A stretch of DNA of 64,000 nucleotides from Mangifera indica (lineage: Eukaryota > Streptophyta > Magnoliopsida > Sapindales > Anacardiaceae). The DNA lies in NCBI RefSeq assembly GCF_011075055.1, contig NC_058152.1, positions 7,006,001 through 7,070,000 of the forward strand, read 5' to 3'. Shown in pieces: positions 24,257-34,675 of the stretch. Numbering within the stretch: the stretch's first letter is position 1; every line of letters starts with the position of its first letter. The position numbers and the translations under genes were made by a program. Below the pieces are notes generated by a model. That model saw only the letters and a program-made list of their open reading frames with translations. It did not search any database and was not told the origin of the DNA.

Positions 24257-26954
24257 TGTTGAGTTTTAGGGTAGTCAGATACCAACAAGGCAGTAAAATA
24301 CATTACAAAATTTTTAGTCTGGAGAAACCCAAAAGCCCTACCAAGGACACGTTACAAAGAATAATTCCATGAACATGCAATTAAATAACCATAGGGTGTT
24401 TAAAGAATACCATACCTATGTTTGATGACTCTTCCAAATTTTTACATCACGTCTAGGTATCCATACAAAGCATAGACTTGGAAAGGCTAAAATATGCAAG
24501 AAAGGTCATTAAGGCTTTGTGGATAGTGTATATGTGTATTATGAATTATGCATGATGGTAAGGGTTTACAATGAATGCTTCTAAATTCTAAAATCATGTT
24601 CATACAAATAGAGGATGTCATGCACAGTCATGCGTCTTTACAACAACGATCACTCATGTCACATGACCAGTCGTTCCTATCTCTGTAAAAGTCATTCTCA
24701 GTTGATTCAATCCTATTGGATGAGCTTAGTACGATACAAAATTCTTACCACCCTATATACACTAAGATTATCACCAAATAACCTAATTTCTCGAAGTCTA
24801 AATCAACTTTTATATGTGTGCAAACCATAAACTCGCTATTAAATCGATAATATTTGTATTTAGGTCAAATCTTGACACAAACCAAGATTGTCCTCTAGTA
24901 AGGCATGATTACCACCCGGCTAATAGAGTGTGAACGAACTACTCTTAACTTTGTCAATTTGATCCCTTTATTAATCAATATCTCTAAGGGTTAAGACACA
25001 GATGCGTGTCTATTTTAGTAACTTATTGATATGAACTAATACCAATCAATAACCGAACAACTTGGACCAGGCCATGACCTAATTCCACTATAGCCATATA
25101 TTCAAGTGGTTATGATCTCTTTCAATATTCTTATGTGAGATATCACTTTTTGTACTTGGTGAGTGATGAATACTCCATTGATCCACCATAGCCTCTATAC
25201 AAATCTTGATATGGCTGGTCACCATTTGTATGGCACTCTAGTTACGATGGTACCTTGGATAATGTCAAATCATACCAATCTTTGTATGAGATGATCTAAT
25301 AGCCTCAAATCTAAGAATCACATGTACCTCTGAGTTAGAGGATTCATTCTCATAAACACATGAGCAACCATCCTTCTTGAAATCTATTGAGTTCATAATT
25401 TGCATATTTATTGTCTAATTATTAGGTATTAGTTCTTATTATTTCATGTGACATATCCCTCTGTTTTTAATTTGATTTTATTAGTTTGTTACATGATAAT
25501 TCCTCATTTTAGTTAGATATTGTTAGTTTTAATGTTAATTTTGTGATATTTTCTTATATTAATTTTTTTAAGATTTTACGATGTTTAGTGAAGATTTGGT
25601 GGCAATTGTAGTAAATTAGAACAAATTTAGAGTGGATCAAAAACGATTTGGTAGCTTGCATAAAATCTAGCATGATTTCCTAATACACGTGGGAGTTTCC
25701 TGGTACAAAGGACTGAAAAGGAAACTAATACAAGTAGAAACATGAAACTACTAAAACTAAAATAAGAAACTAATGTGAGCATATCTAACAAAATCTGCAT
25801 AATCCTAGTATATTTAGGATTCTTAGGTACGCGTTAGTTGTCAATAACATGCTATTTAAAAATGTTTTTCAAGCAAAATATTAGTTTTTTTTTCTACCTC
25901 TTCAACCTTCGAACCATCTAAAACTCAGTAGAGATTAAGGATTCAATGCAAAAACACAAGATTAAAGGCCAAGACTTGCGGATTTCCTTAATATTCAAAA
26001 AAGTCAAGTTAGAGCATTCTACTAGGATTTTCTAAACTTCAACTTTTTATATTTTTTGCATTAAGTATTATTGTAAATTATTAATCTGTGCTTTTGTAAC
26101 TATAAATGACTAAATATATTTTCTAGCAATTTAGAGGGATCGACTATGTAGTTGTTTTTATTATTTGTTTGATAAAATTTATGATGATGTTTTTGATTTA
26201 ATAATTGGGAATTGAAGTCTTATGTGATGTTAATGGCCAACTATCATACATGTTTGTAGATTGATATAGGTTATCAAAAGACTCGTACACAACTAGTTCA
26301 TGCAATCGTTAAATATGTAAATCTATGTCTAGAAATAAATTAGAATTCTTGTGGAGTTATTGATTAACATAACGCTTAATGTATTTATATTAATTGAGTA
26401 CCACGAAAGTAGGTATTCCTTTAATATTTACACACTTAATCCACCTTGAAAGAAGAATTAGGCATAACTAACCATTAAAGCATATCAAATTCATCAGTGA
26501 ATTAAAATCACAAGCACTACTAGTTATGTGGAATTGATAGTGAAATCTTAACACTTGGTTCTGGGGAAGTGACAAAACGTTCGTTCGATTCCATATCGAT
26601 TCAGATCAAGGGTCATTTAGTGACAAAACTGATTCAGTTCTGAGGAAGTATCTTCTTGGGCATTGGGTCTTGCGTCAAATCATCAAGGTTCGCGTCAATT
26701 ACCCATATCCTTAGTTATAGTAATATCGAGATTATAAATGTTTCTAGAATGGTAATCTTATGTGTCATAGGATTTTTATGATTAATCATCTGATCCTTTT
26801 GCCACAATTCTACCATTCTAAGGATATATTATTTTTACAAACATATTTGGTTTAACATCAACATGCATGAAAAATGGAATACTTTTTTATTAATGAATAG
26901 ATAAAATACATAGTCACAAAGTACAAACCAATTGGATCTAGGGTATTACCCTAA
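24257..26954 (-). mobile_element. Copia-type LTR (family L, copy 4), split by a nested LTR
   Basis: The plus-strand start tgttgagttttaggg (24257) matches 3785, and the right part 26740-26954 matches the right ends of copies 2 and 3, ending ...tattaccctaa. The central piece 25388-26690 is absent from the other copies and is a different LTR. Without it the LTR is about 1.4 kb. Frame 24615-24830 is not conserved in the other copies. Confidence 0.7.
25388..26690 (+). mobile_element. Tat-like gypsy LTR nested in copia-type LTR
   Basis: This insert resembles the second Tat-like LTR at 27400-32235. Both contain a 'gtagattga...' block with 'acaactagttcat' or 'acaattagttcat', then 'gaattgatagtgaaatc' (26531 and about 31993). 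The right end has cttgcgtca (26685-26693), resembling the typical LTR end of Tat/Athila elements. No internal region adjoins it, so it is a solo LTR or fragment. Edges are approximate and I cannot read a target duplication. Confidence 0.5.
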
Positions 26955-27399
26955 AAATGATCATGTAGATCTTCACTTTTCTTATTAGTAGTATGCTTAC
27001 GTTTATTTGTTTATTCATCTATCCTTTTTATTCTTTAATTCATATCAACATAAGTGGAGATAGGTTATTTGATTTTACCTATAGGACTTGGTTGATTTCA
27101 TTTAGAGACCATAGAGGTTGCCAATATGTTTATGTTTATTTAAAGTGCAACAATTTTTTATTGATTGATGATTGCATGCATTTTCAGTTTGATATTTGTG
27201 ATTTTTGTTTTCTTTGGATACGAGATTGAGTATTTTTTGCACTTAGAGCTTTTGAGGAGCAATTTTTGGTTTTCGATTATATAAAGTTGTTTTGAAAATT
27301 TAATCATCTAAGCCCTATTATTTCTTAAACTTTTCCCTTCGATTTTACTTTGGTCTCTTTTTGCTTGAGGACAAACAAATTCTTAAGTTTGGAGGAGTT
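26955..27399 (+). other. Probable 3' untranslated part of a Tat-like gypsy element
   Basis: Lies immediately upstream of the Tat-like LTR at 27400 and ends in 'gcttgaggacaaacaaat' plus a polypurine tract, a signature found just before the 3' LTR of Tat-type elements. The frame at 26993-27229 (78 codons) has no recognised domain. Confidence 0.45.
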
Positions 27400-29084
27400 T
27401 GATATATGTATAAAATACACACAAATAGGGTTTATAATAGTATTTTTATAAGTGAATTTTAGTTTATTTTGTTTGAATCCTTTTAGTTTTATTTCTTTTT
27501 ATCCTATTTTACACTTTGAAACATCTTTTTAGATGTTTGGAAGAAATTATAGCCTTTTTAGAGTGGAAACGAAAGTTTAAAAAAGCAAAGAGCATAACTT
27601 TGTGAAATAAGGTAGTTTCAATTATACGAATGATCATAATTGCATCCATAATTACTAGGTGAAAATGAAATGAAAAATATAGCAAAATAAGGTTAAATGG
27701 TACACTATATAAAGAAAGTTATGTATTTTACATTGACTATTGGATCTAGTCCACCCATGATGGGTTGACCTAATTCATTATGGTTGAAATGTCTAACTAA
27801 CCATAGTGAAGAATATGACCTTTATGCCATTGGCAGTTATAGAAGTTAATAACAGTTGAGATTTCAAAGTTTGATCTCCCAATTGTCACTTTATATTAAA
27901 AGCAAAAGTTATGTAACTTCTATGTAACCTAGGATCTCTCTCTGGAATGTTCTCTATTTCTTCTTCTTCTCTATAAAATAACCAATAATTTACATTATAC
28001 AGAAAGAGAAACAAAGGCAAATTGTGTTGTGGATTAATAATCAGAACACGTTGATCATCAAACATTAGCAAAAGATGTGTATATTCAATCTAGGTATGAA
28101 GTTTATGATCCTAGAACTATTTAATTTTCGATTACATTGTGATGTTGATGATGTAAGCATGTTTCTAGAAAAATAAATTGCTGTAAACAGTGATATATGT
28201 ATGGATCTATGTTCAATTTGTTGATGGATTTAACATAATTATGTATAATTGTTGCCTAGAATCATGTTAGGGTGATTTCTAGAAGTGATATGCATGCTTT
28301 GTGATAAAAGATTGCATCAAAAACGCATCAAATTGTCAATTTTTAGGCTATTTTTCCACCCAAAAAAACCTTGACATTCATGTTTTAAATTCACCAGATT
28401 TTGGTGACTTGGGTAGCAAAAATTGTATCAATCTGAAGCTTTATGATGTAGGTTTCAAAAGCCTTATCATTTCACTGTTAATAGTCGGTTGGAAGATAAT
28501 CAATTTCACCAGCTAAAAACCTAGGGTTTTTAAGGCATCGTAGGTTATAATCGAGTTGGGAAAAACTAATTACCCAACTCTTGGTCAGTCAAAACCTATC
28601 GATCAACAAGTCAACCCGTTAGTCAATCAGTCGACCAAACCTAAGTTTTAACCTATGGGTCGAGTGATTGACAATGGTAATGTTTGATTAGTCAATAGTC
28701 AAAAGTTTGACTGACACAAAAAAAGTCTGGTATCACATGAAAACGCGTAAGGACATTTCTCCAGTGCATGAAGGCATGTGAGAACTTTCTTTGGTGTGTG
28801 GTAGCTTGTTTAGACTTGGATTGTTATGTAGATTTGGATTCCATTGGTTCTATTCTGTACAAGAGCCTATACAATTTGTTTTTGCATGAATCTAACACTT
28901 ATCGGTTTTGAATTATACAAGATCATAGTTTTGGATTCCATTGGTTCTATTATGTACAAGATCATGGTTTTGAATTATACATTGCTAAACATGTGAACAT
29001 ATGTTGTTTATACAGTTATGCATGTGTTATTTACTATTATCCATTTATTAGTCATATATAAGGTGAACACGTTGACTAAGGACA

Positions 29085-29590
29085 GCTATATGAACTATGA
29101 GATGAATCCAGAACATAATTTCTTCAAACACCTTGGTGTCATGAAAGATATTGTGATTTAAAAGATAAAGACATAAAATTAACCAAAATGGAAATGATAT
29201 ATGGACTGTTAATGTCATTGCCAGATCATTGGAATCCTATAATTCCTAATCTTGTCTAGGACAAGAAATTCAAGAATTATTGGTAGTGTGTGGATGAATT
29301 ACAACTCGTTAAAGAACGAAAAATTGTAATAAACATAAGAAAATCTACAACTCTTTCCATTTTCCTAAACTAGAGAAGTGTGAGGCATGTTCACTATCGC
29401 AAATAATGTACAAATTTTATCATAGATAAAGTAACTCCCAATATTGTTAGGGAAAGAGAAAATGTCTTTTCTCACTCTAATTGGTAGATATCAACTTCCT
29501 ATAAATATGAAGAGCAACTGATTGTTAAGATGCCCTGTTTTAAATCATACAAATCTCAAGCCAAGAATTGTTCAGAAGTTTGTCCTAGTC
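29085..29590 (+). pseudogene. Copia Gag fragment
   Basis: The readable part is 'LTKMEMIYGLLMSLPDHW' at about 29176-29232, matching the copia Gag pattern in which a short hydrophobic stretch precedes 'LPxxW'. 'DELQLVKERKI' follows near 29298, and a possible remnant of a Cys/His-rich segment lies near 29535. The start of Gag is not found. Stops and shifts inactivate it. Confidence 0.5.
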
Positions 29591-29835
29591 ATTAAAATGT
29601 TTTGAATTTCATGCATATATTTTTTTTCAATTTTAGTAATGCTATTGTATTGAACTTCATTTTGAATTATAAATATATTGAACCATTTATTGATTCGATA
29701 AATTGTCTTGACTATTGGTGGAATTTTGATATTGGTAGAATTTAAAAATTCTCATTTAGAATACACATTAGCGCAATTGGATTAATTTTAAAATATTGAA
29801 CATTTATGTCATAGATGATGACTGGAAACCAAGTA

Positions 29836-29997
29836 TATTGACACTAGATATAACTTTGTCAAAGACATTATTTTGAAAAAGAAGTGATTGTATAATATAT
29901 TTATATGCATAATATAGTTGTTGATTTTTTAACCAAACCAATTCCAAGATATATATATCTTGCATATGTTAAATCTCTTGGTTTGGGTAGAATATGA
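29836..29997 (+). pseudogene. Copia RNase H C-terminal fragment
   Basis: Translates as 'KYIDTRYNFVKDIILKK', then after a one-base shift 'DFLTKPIPRDIYLAYVKSLG' and a stop at 29997. This matches the conserved end of copia Pol, where 'KHIxxxxHFxRE' and 'DxLTKPLP' are hallmarks. Protease, integrase and most of RT and RNase H are missing between this and the Gag fragment. Confidence 0.8.
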
Positions 29998-32262
29998 TAA
30001 ATGAATTATTAAGTATATATTGTACTTGTAACACAACATTTGAAACCTAAAGAACCTAAATTTATTTTATTCTTCACATGTTTGAATTGTTAGTGTTTTT
30101 TTAATTTTTATATACACATTATTTTGAAAGCTCAACAAGATGATAATGTCACACTCACACAAGTAATCGCCTTTGATGCTGAGAAGAGCATGTAAAGATA
30201 AGACATATTTCTTGAGTTGGTAACACTAAGAGAGCACACTTAAAAGATGAAAGTTACTCAAGAAACGAATTATTATTATTAGACATGTTGCCTTGATAAT
30301 TAATCAAAATGAGGTTATAAATAGATGAATTTTACAATGACTGGTTTGGATTCCCTACATCTAAATAATTTGTGAATGTCAAATATGAGTTTTTAATATA
30401 TAGTAACACCTACAAGATTAGAGAGATGATTAAAAACTCAGGTTCAACACTAAGTATAGTGACTGAACTAAGATCTATATAATATTGGTAATAACATTTG
30501 TGTAGATACACATTGTAGCACATGATTCATAATATGTGTATAAATAAGATGACCACTTGAAGTACAGAGAAGATTAATCTCTATTCCCTCACTGTGTGAG
30601 ACTTTATAAAGATTACCTCACGTTGATACCCTTAGACTTTTTGCTATTATTTGATGTTGTTATCTTAGCTTTGCACCTATGGCCACACACAATTCAATCT
30701 ATAAGACATGACTAGAAAAGTAGCTAAACTTAAATTAAGAATTTCAAATAGAAAAATAATACTTATATATTATGTGTGTCCATTGGCCAATAGTTCATGT
30801 CACTCATATGAGAGAATGGACTTGATCATGAATGCATAGGAATGTAACACAATAATAAATGAGGGATTAAAAGGAACTAGTGTTATCAAGTAAGTCTAGG
30901 GTGCTACGAGACTAACGTTTTATCATTTTATTTGGGTTAAAACGATTATGTTATTCCTAACAAATGCATAGTAATTTAGCTCCCAAGTGTAGGTTGCTCA
31001 CAAGGTTGCATGACACATTTGCCAATATGAATTGCTCTATTCTAGGAGATTTCTATAGAAGAGTTTTAGTTCAAATCACCCATCATGTGTAAGTGAGAGA
31101 TATTGGATCCAATCCACCTATGATGGTTTGACTTGATTCATTAGGGTTGAAATGTCTACTTCTTCTTCTTCTCTGTAAAATAAATAGTAATTCATAGTAC
31201 ACAAAAAGAGAAGCAAAGGCAAATTGTGTTGTGGATTAATAATCGGAACACGTGGATAATCAAATATCATCAAAGGACGTGCATATTCAATATGGGTATG
31301 AATTTTATGATCCTAGAACTATTTAATTTCTGCTTAAACTGACGTATCACCAAAATACAATAGCCAAAAGGGATTTTAATAAGAGAAAACTTCAAGAAAT
31401 AAGGAAAAGATTCAATATTTAAGATCAGAGGAAGACCCAAGAATATCAGGATTTGAAGAATCTAAAGTTTATCTTATCTCTCTCTAAATCTTCTTTTATT
31501 GATTAAAATGTTTCTTTCTTCAATTTTATCTTGTAATTTGGGCTTGATTGTCAATAATAGATTAATTCCTTCTTTAGGGTTTATGATGGATTTATAAATT
31601 CTCAAAAATTATGTAATAGGTTTTGATTTTTATCAATGATTATAAATGTTTGATTTAGTAATTAAGTTTTTAATCTTTGCTTGGTGTTAAAGCCCAATAC
31701 CATGTTTATTTGTAGATTGACGTGTGATATTAAGAAATATACATACAATTAGTTCATATTTTTGCTAAACCTAGAATTTTATTTAGAGATAAATACAAAT
31801 TCTTCGTGGGTGAATTGATTATCACTTAAATTAATGAGTTTTAATTAATATCATACCATGAAAATATGTAAACTTTTAATCTTAACACGCCTAATTAACC
31901 TGTAGACAGGATTTAGGTAAAATTGGATAATCAACAATTGACAATTCATTTTATTATTAATCTTAATTGGATTTGTTAGTAATTATTGAGTAATTGATAG
32001 TGAAATCGTAAACCCTGAACTTCTTTATATTCGTATTTGACTTTTAATTTATAGGATGTTTATTTCTTTTCATTAATTTTAACTAGTTGGTTATATCTTA
32101 ATTCATTTTTATTGATTTTACCTTATTTAGCATTTTATTTCTCTAGCCAATTTTAATTATAAAACGAATTAGCACTCTAGAACTAAACCCTGTAGGAATA
32201 ATATCTTTTTAAACTACTTGATTGACGTGTATACTTGTAAGTCATAGACAACAATTAGAAAA

Positions 32263-32710
32263 AAGGTTGCCAATGGTGATTGGTATCTGATTATTTGGTA
32301 TAAAAGGAACATCCCTAGACATGTTGTTATTGCTTGGCTTGCCATCAAGAGGAGGCTCCAAACAAAAGAAAAGTTGAGAAACTTTGGTATTATTATGGAT
32401 GATAGGTGCTACTTTTGTATAAATGTTAAGGAATCTTTAGACCACTTATTCTTTTCTTGTGAAGAAACTTCTAGGGTTTAGAAAGAAATCCTTTTGCTTA
32501 GCAACTTGAGGTATGATTTGAGACCTTATAAGGATTATGTTCACCATTTGGCTCTTTCTTGGGCTTCAAACAATTTGAAGCATTGTCTTGGAAAAATCAG
32601 CTTAGGTACTACCATTTACCATGTTTGATGCCAGAAATGAAATGGTTTTCACTAATGAGAGTAGAGATTTGTCCTTTGTGGTAAAATTCATTAAAACCAC
32701 AATTTGAAAT
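32263..32710 (+). pseudogene. LINE reverse transcriptase C-terminus (zf-RVT domain)
   Basis: Reads 'DWYLIIWYKRNIPRHVVIAW' near 32279, then 'LQTKEKLRNFGI', then the zinc-binding 'CYFCINVKES' with 'HLFFSCE' at about 32408-32465 (Cys-x2-Cys...His-x4-Cys). This is the zf-RVT domain found after reverse transcriptase in plant L1 ORF2. The next part ('TTIYHV' and, one frame over, 'ARNEMVF') matches the family's 'YxIWxERNxRxF' end. Stops (32479) and a frameshift near 32625 break it. Confidence 0.8.
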
Positions 32711-33730
32711 AAGGCTTCAGATCTGTCTAAATTCACCAAAAATGGAGAAAATGAACAAATTGCACTCTCTTGGTCTTTGTCGAATTGCATTTTCAAATAA
32801 TGGTGGTAGTGGTGGTCTTGCTTTTTGTCGAGGAAAAAGGATTGGTTTTTTCCTAACTTGTTTATTTATTTTGTAGGTTTTAGCCTTAAACTCTCTTGTT
32901 GCTCTAAGTCTTTTGTGCCTTGTTCTTATCTTTGGCATAGCTTGGTTCTTTGATTTAGGCAAGTTTTGTTGCTTTCAAAGGTCTCTTATATTGTTTATAT
33001 TCATCTCGACATCTTTTCCCATCTTGTTTATCTTTATCTTGACATTTTTTCCCAGGTATGATAGGCCACCCTCATCAGCTTTCTTTAACTATTACTCACC
33101 ATGTACGATCAACTGTGTTCCCATCCAAACCCCTCTTAGTTTTGTTTCCTAACTACTCAACTTGGTTAGGCCAGGAATCTTATTCCATCTTATGTGCAAC
33201 TCCAATCATATTCCCTATAGGTCCAGTTCCTATGTTATTTTTTAAAAGTCTAGAGGTTGTTATCTTTGGAGGTTACTGGTTGTGTTTTCTTCTCGTCTCT
33301 AACTCTTGTCTCTTGATGTTTGGTAGTCCTTTACCAAGGCATTTCACCCTTTGGTTGTGATCTTTATCATGTTGTTATCCTTCCTCCCACCTTCTATTTT
33401 ATTGTTATGTGATGGTATTTGGTTTTTTTGTTGTATCTTTGTATATCTAGGTTTCATTCTCTTTTGATTTTTTCTGCTAGGGGATTATAACTTGGTTTCT
33501 CCTTTTAAACTCTATATTGATAGGAATTTAGTTAGACTTTCAAGAGAAGGAAACTCTCTTCCCCCTTACCATCTCTTGTTTTTATTTATTGCTCTTTACA
33601 CTTTAGGTCCTGGATCTTTGGTGTTTATTTGTCTTTATCTTGTACCTAGTTTACTTGGTTGTCTTCTTTTTTGTTAGGTGAATTTAAGTTGTTTTCCCCT
33701 TATAGGAATGTGATTTCTTTAAATATTTTA

Positions 33731-33732
<2 letters not shown>

Positions 33733-33764
<32 letters not shown>
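33733..33764. repeat. (TA)16 microsatellite
   Basis: Thirty-two bases of perfect TA repeat at the presumed 3' end of the LINE. Plant LINEs often end in short simple repeats or poly(A), so it may mark the insertion edge. Confidence 0.95.
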
Positions 33765-33769
<5 letters not shown>

Positions 33770-34379
33770 TCATTTTTATTTTTATTTTTATTTAGAATAA
33801 TATATGTTTTGTAATAAACAAAAATACCATTTTAAGGAAAAGTTTCAGTGCAACAAACTTAGGTGAGAAACCAATGTCCTATCTCAATAAAATTAAGAAA
33901 AAGGTATTTTTGGAACATAATAAAAGAATTTTCGAATATTCATTTCTTAAATAAATATTATTTAAAAGATATTTGAACCCCTAAGGTTTTACCAAATCAT
34001 GATAAACTCTTATGATATTCATAATTACTTTAAACGCCTTTTAGTTAGCTTTTAAAGATTTTTTTGTTATTATAGATGAAACCAAGTGTGTAAAAGAAAA
34101 ATGCACCTAAATTTTTTTAATTGCTAGAGTTATGCTATGATACCTAATTTCATTACTAATACACCACGCACCTCAAAACTTGTAAAACTATCTTATATCC
34201 TAAAACTTTCCCCAACAAGAATGGGAGTTGACTGAATTAGACCCTATACAATTAGGAATTATCCTAATTATATCTTGAACTTGGTTGATTTACCTAAATT
34301 TATTAACAACTAATTTTAAAATGAAAAGTTCAATAACTAAAAGAACTTAAAATTTTCACTTATTTTTTTATTAAATATA
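33765..34379. other. Unassigned AT-rich flank
   Basis: No ORF, repeat or domain recognised. It forms the left flank of the gypsy insertion, ending in the target duplication tgtaa (34380-34384). Confidence 0.4.
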
Positions 34380-34675
34380 TGTAATGTAACACCCTATTTC
34401 TAGGTCATACCTCTAGGAGTAATTTATTGGGACGACGTGTCACATATGTAGTAACAATTCTCATTTATTTGAAATTCAAGAAATAATCTAATAAAATATC
34501 TCAAAAATTTATTAAATAAAAAAAGAAATCCTCACTTTACTGAAATCATACTAATGATAATAAAAGTAATAGTCCCAAAACAATTTAATTCAAAGATTAA
34601 AATAAAAAGTCTTCGATAGTGGTCACGTCACCACTAAGTTAAACCATTAGCCTACGCCGCCCTCACATTTACCTG

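Larger units (their letters stand above)
27738..31338 (+). mobile_element. Ty1/copia element nested in the Tat-like LTR
   Basis: The LTRs are 27738-28136 (399 bp) and 31101-31338 (238 bp). They match from TATTGGATC at the start to 'gatcctagaactatttaatt' near the end; the second lacks about 161 bp in the middle. The flanks ttgac (27733-27737) and ctgac (31339-31343) agree at 4 of 5 bases, fitting a decayed target duplication. A purine tract aagtgagaga (31091-31100) precedes the 3' LTR. The 3.6-kb element contains remnants of Gag and of the RNase H end only. About 1.1 kb without ORFs separates the RNase H end from the 3' LTR. Confidence 0.75.
27400..32235 (+). mobile_element. Tat-like gypsy 3' LTR, split by a copia element
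   Basis: Begins tgatatatgtataaaata after the purine run aagtttggaggag (27385-27397) and ends around cgtgtatacttgta (about 32235). Pieces are 27400-27737 and 31339-32235, joined across the nested copia element, giving an LTR of about 1.23 kb. 'aaccctgtaggaat' near 32187, followed by 'actacttgattgacgtgtatacttg', resembles the closing part of Tat/Athila LTRs in other plants. Confidence 0.55.
32255..33764 (+). mobile_element. 5'-truncated L1-type LINE
   Basis: Only the ORF2 tail and a T-rich 3' untranslated region of about 1 kb are present, ending at a (TA)16 run. Truncation from the 5' side is normal for LINEs because reverse transcription starts at the 3' end. It begins within 20 bp of the Tat-like LTR end. 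Frames at 32913-33677 in the 3' region show no domain and strong T bias, so I do not treat them as genes. No target duplication was recognised. Confidence 0.7.

Noticed and set aside
32913..33677. Three hydrophobic frames that could suggest membrane proteins
   Set aside because: They fall in the T-rich 3' untranslated region of the LINE; T-rich DNA reads as Phe/Leu/Ser and no domain or neighbour supports a gene.
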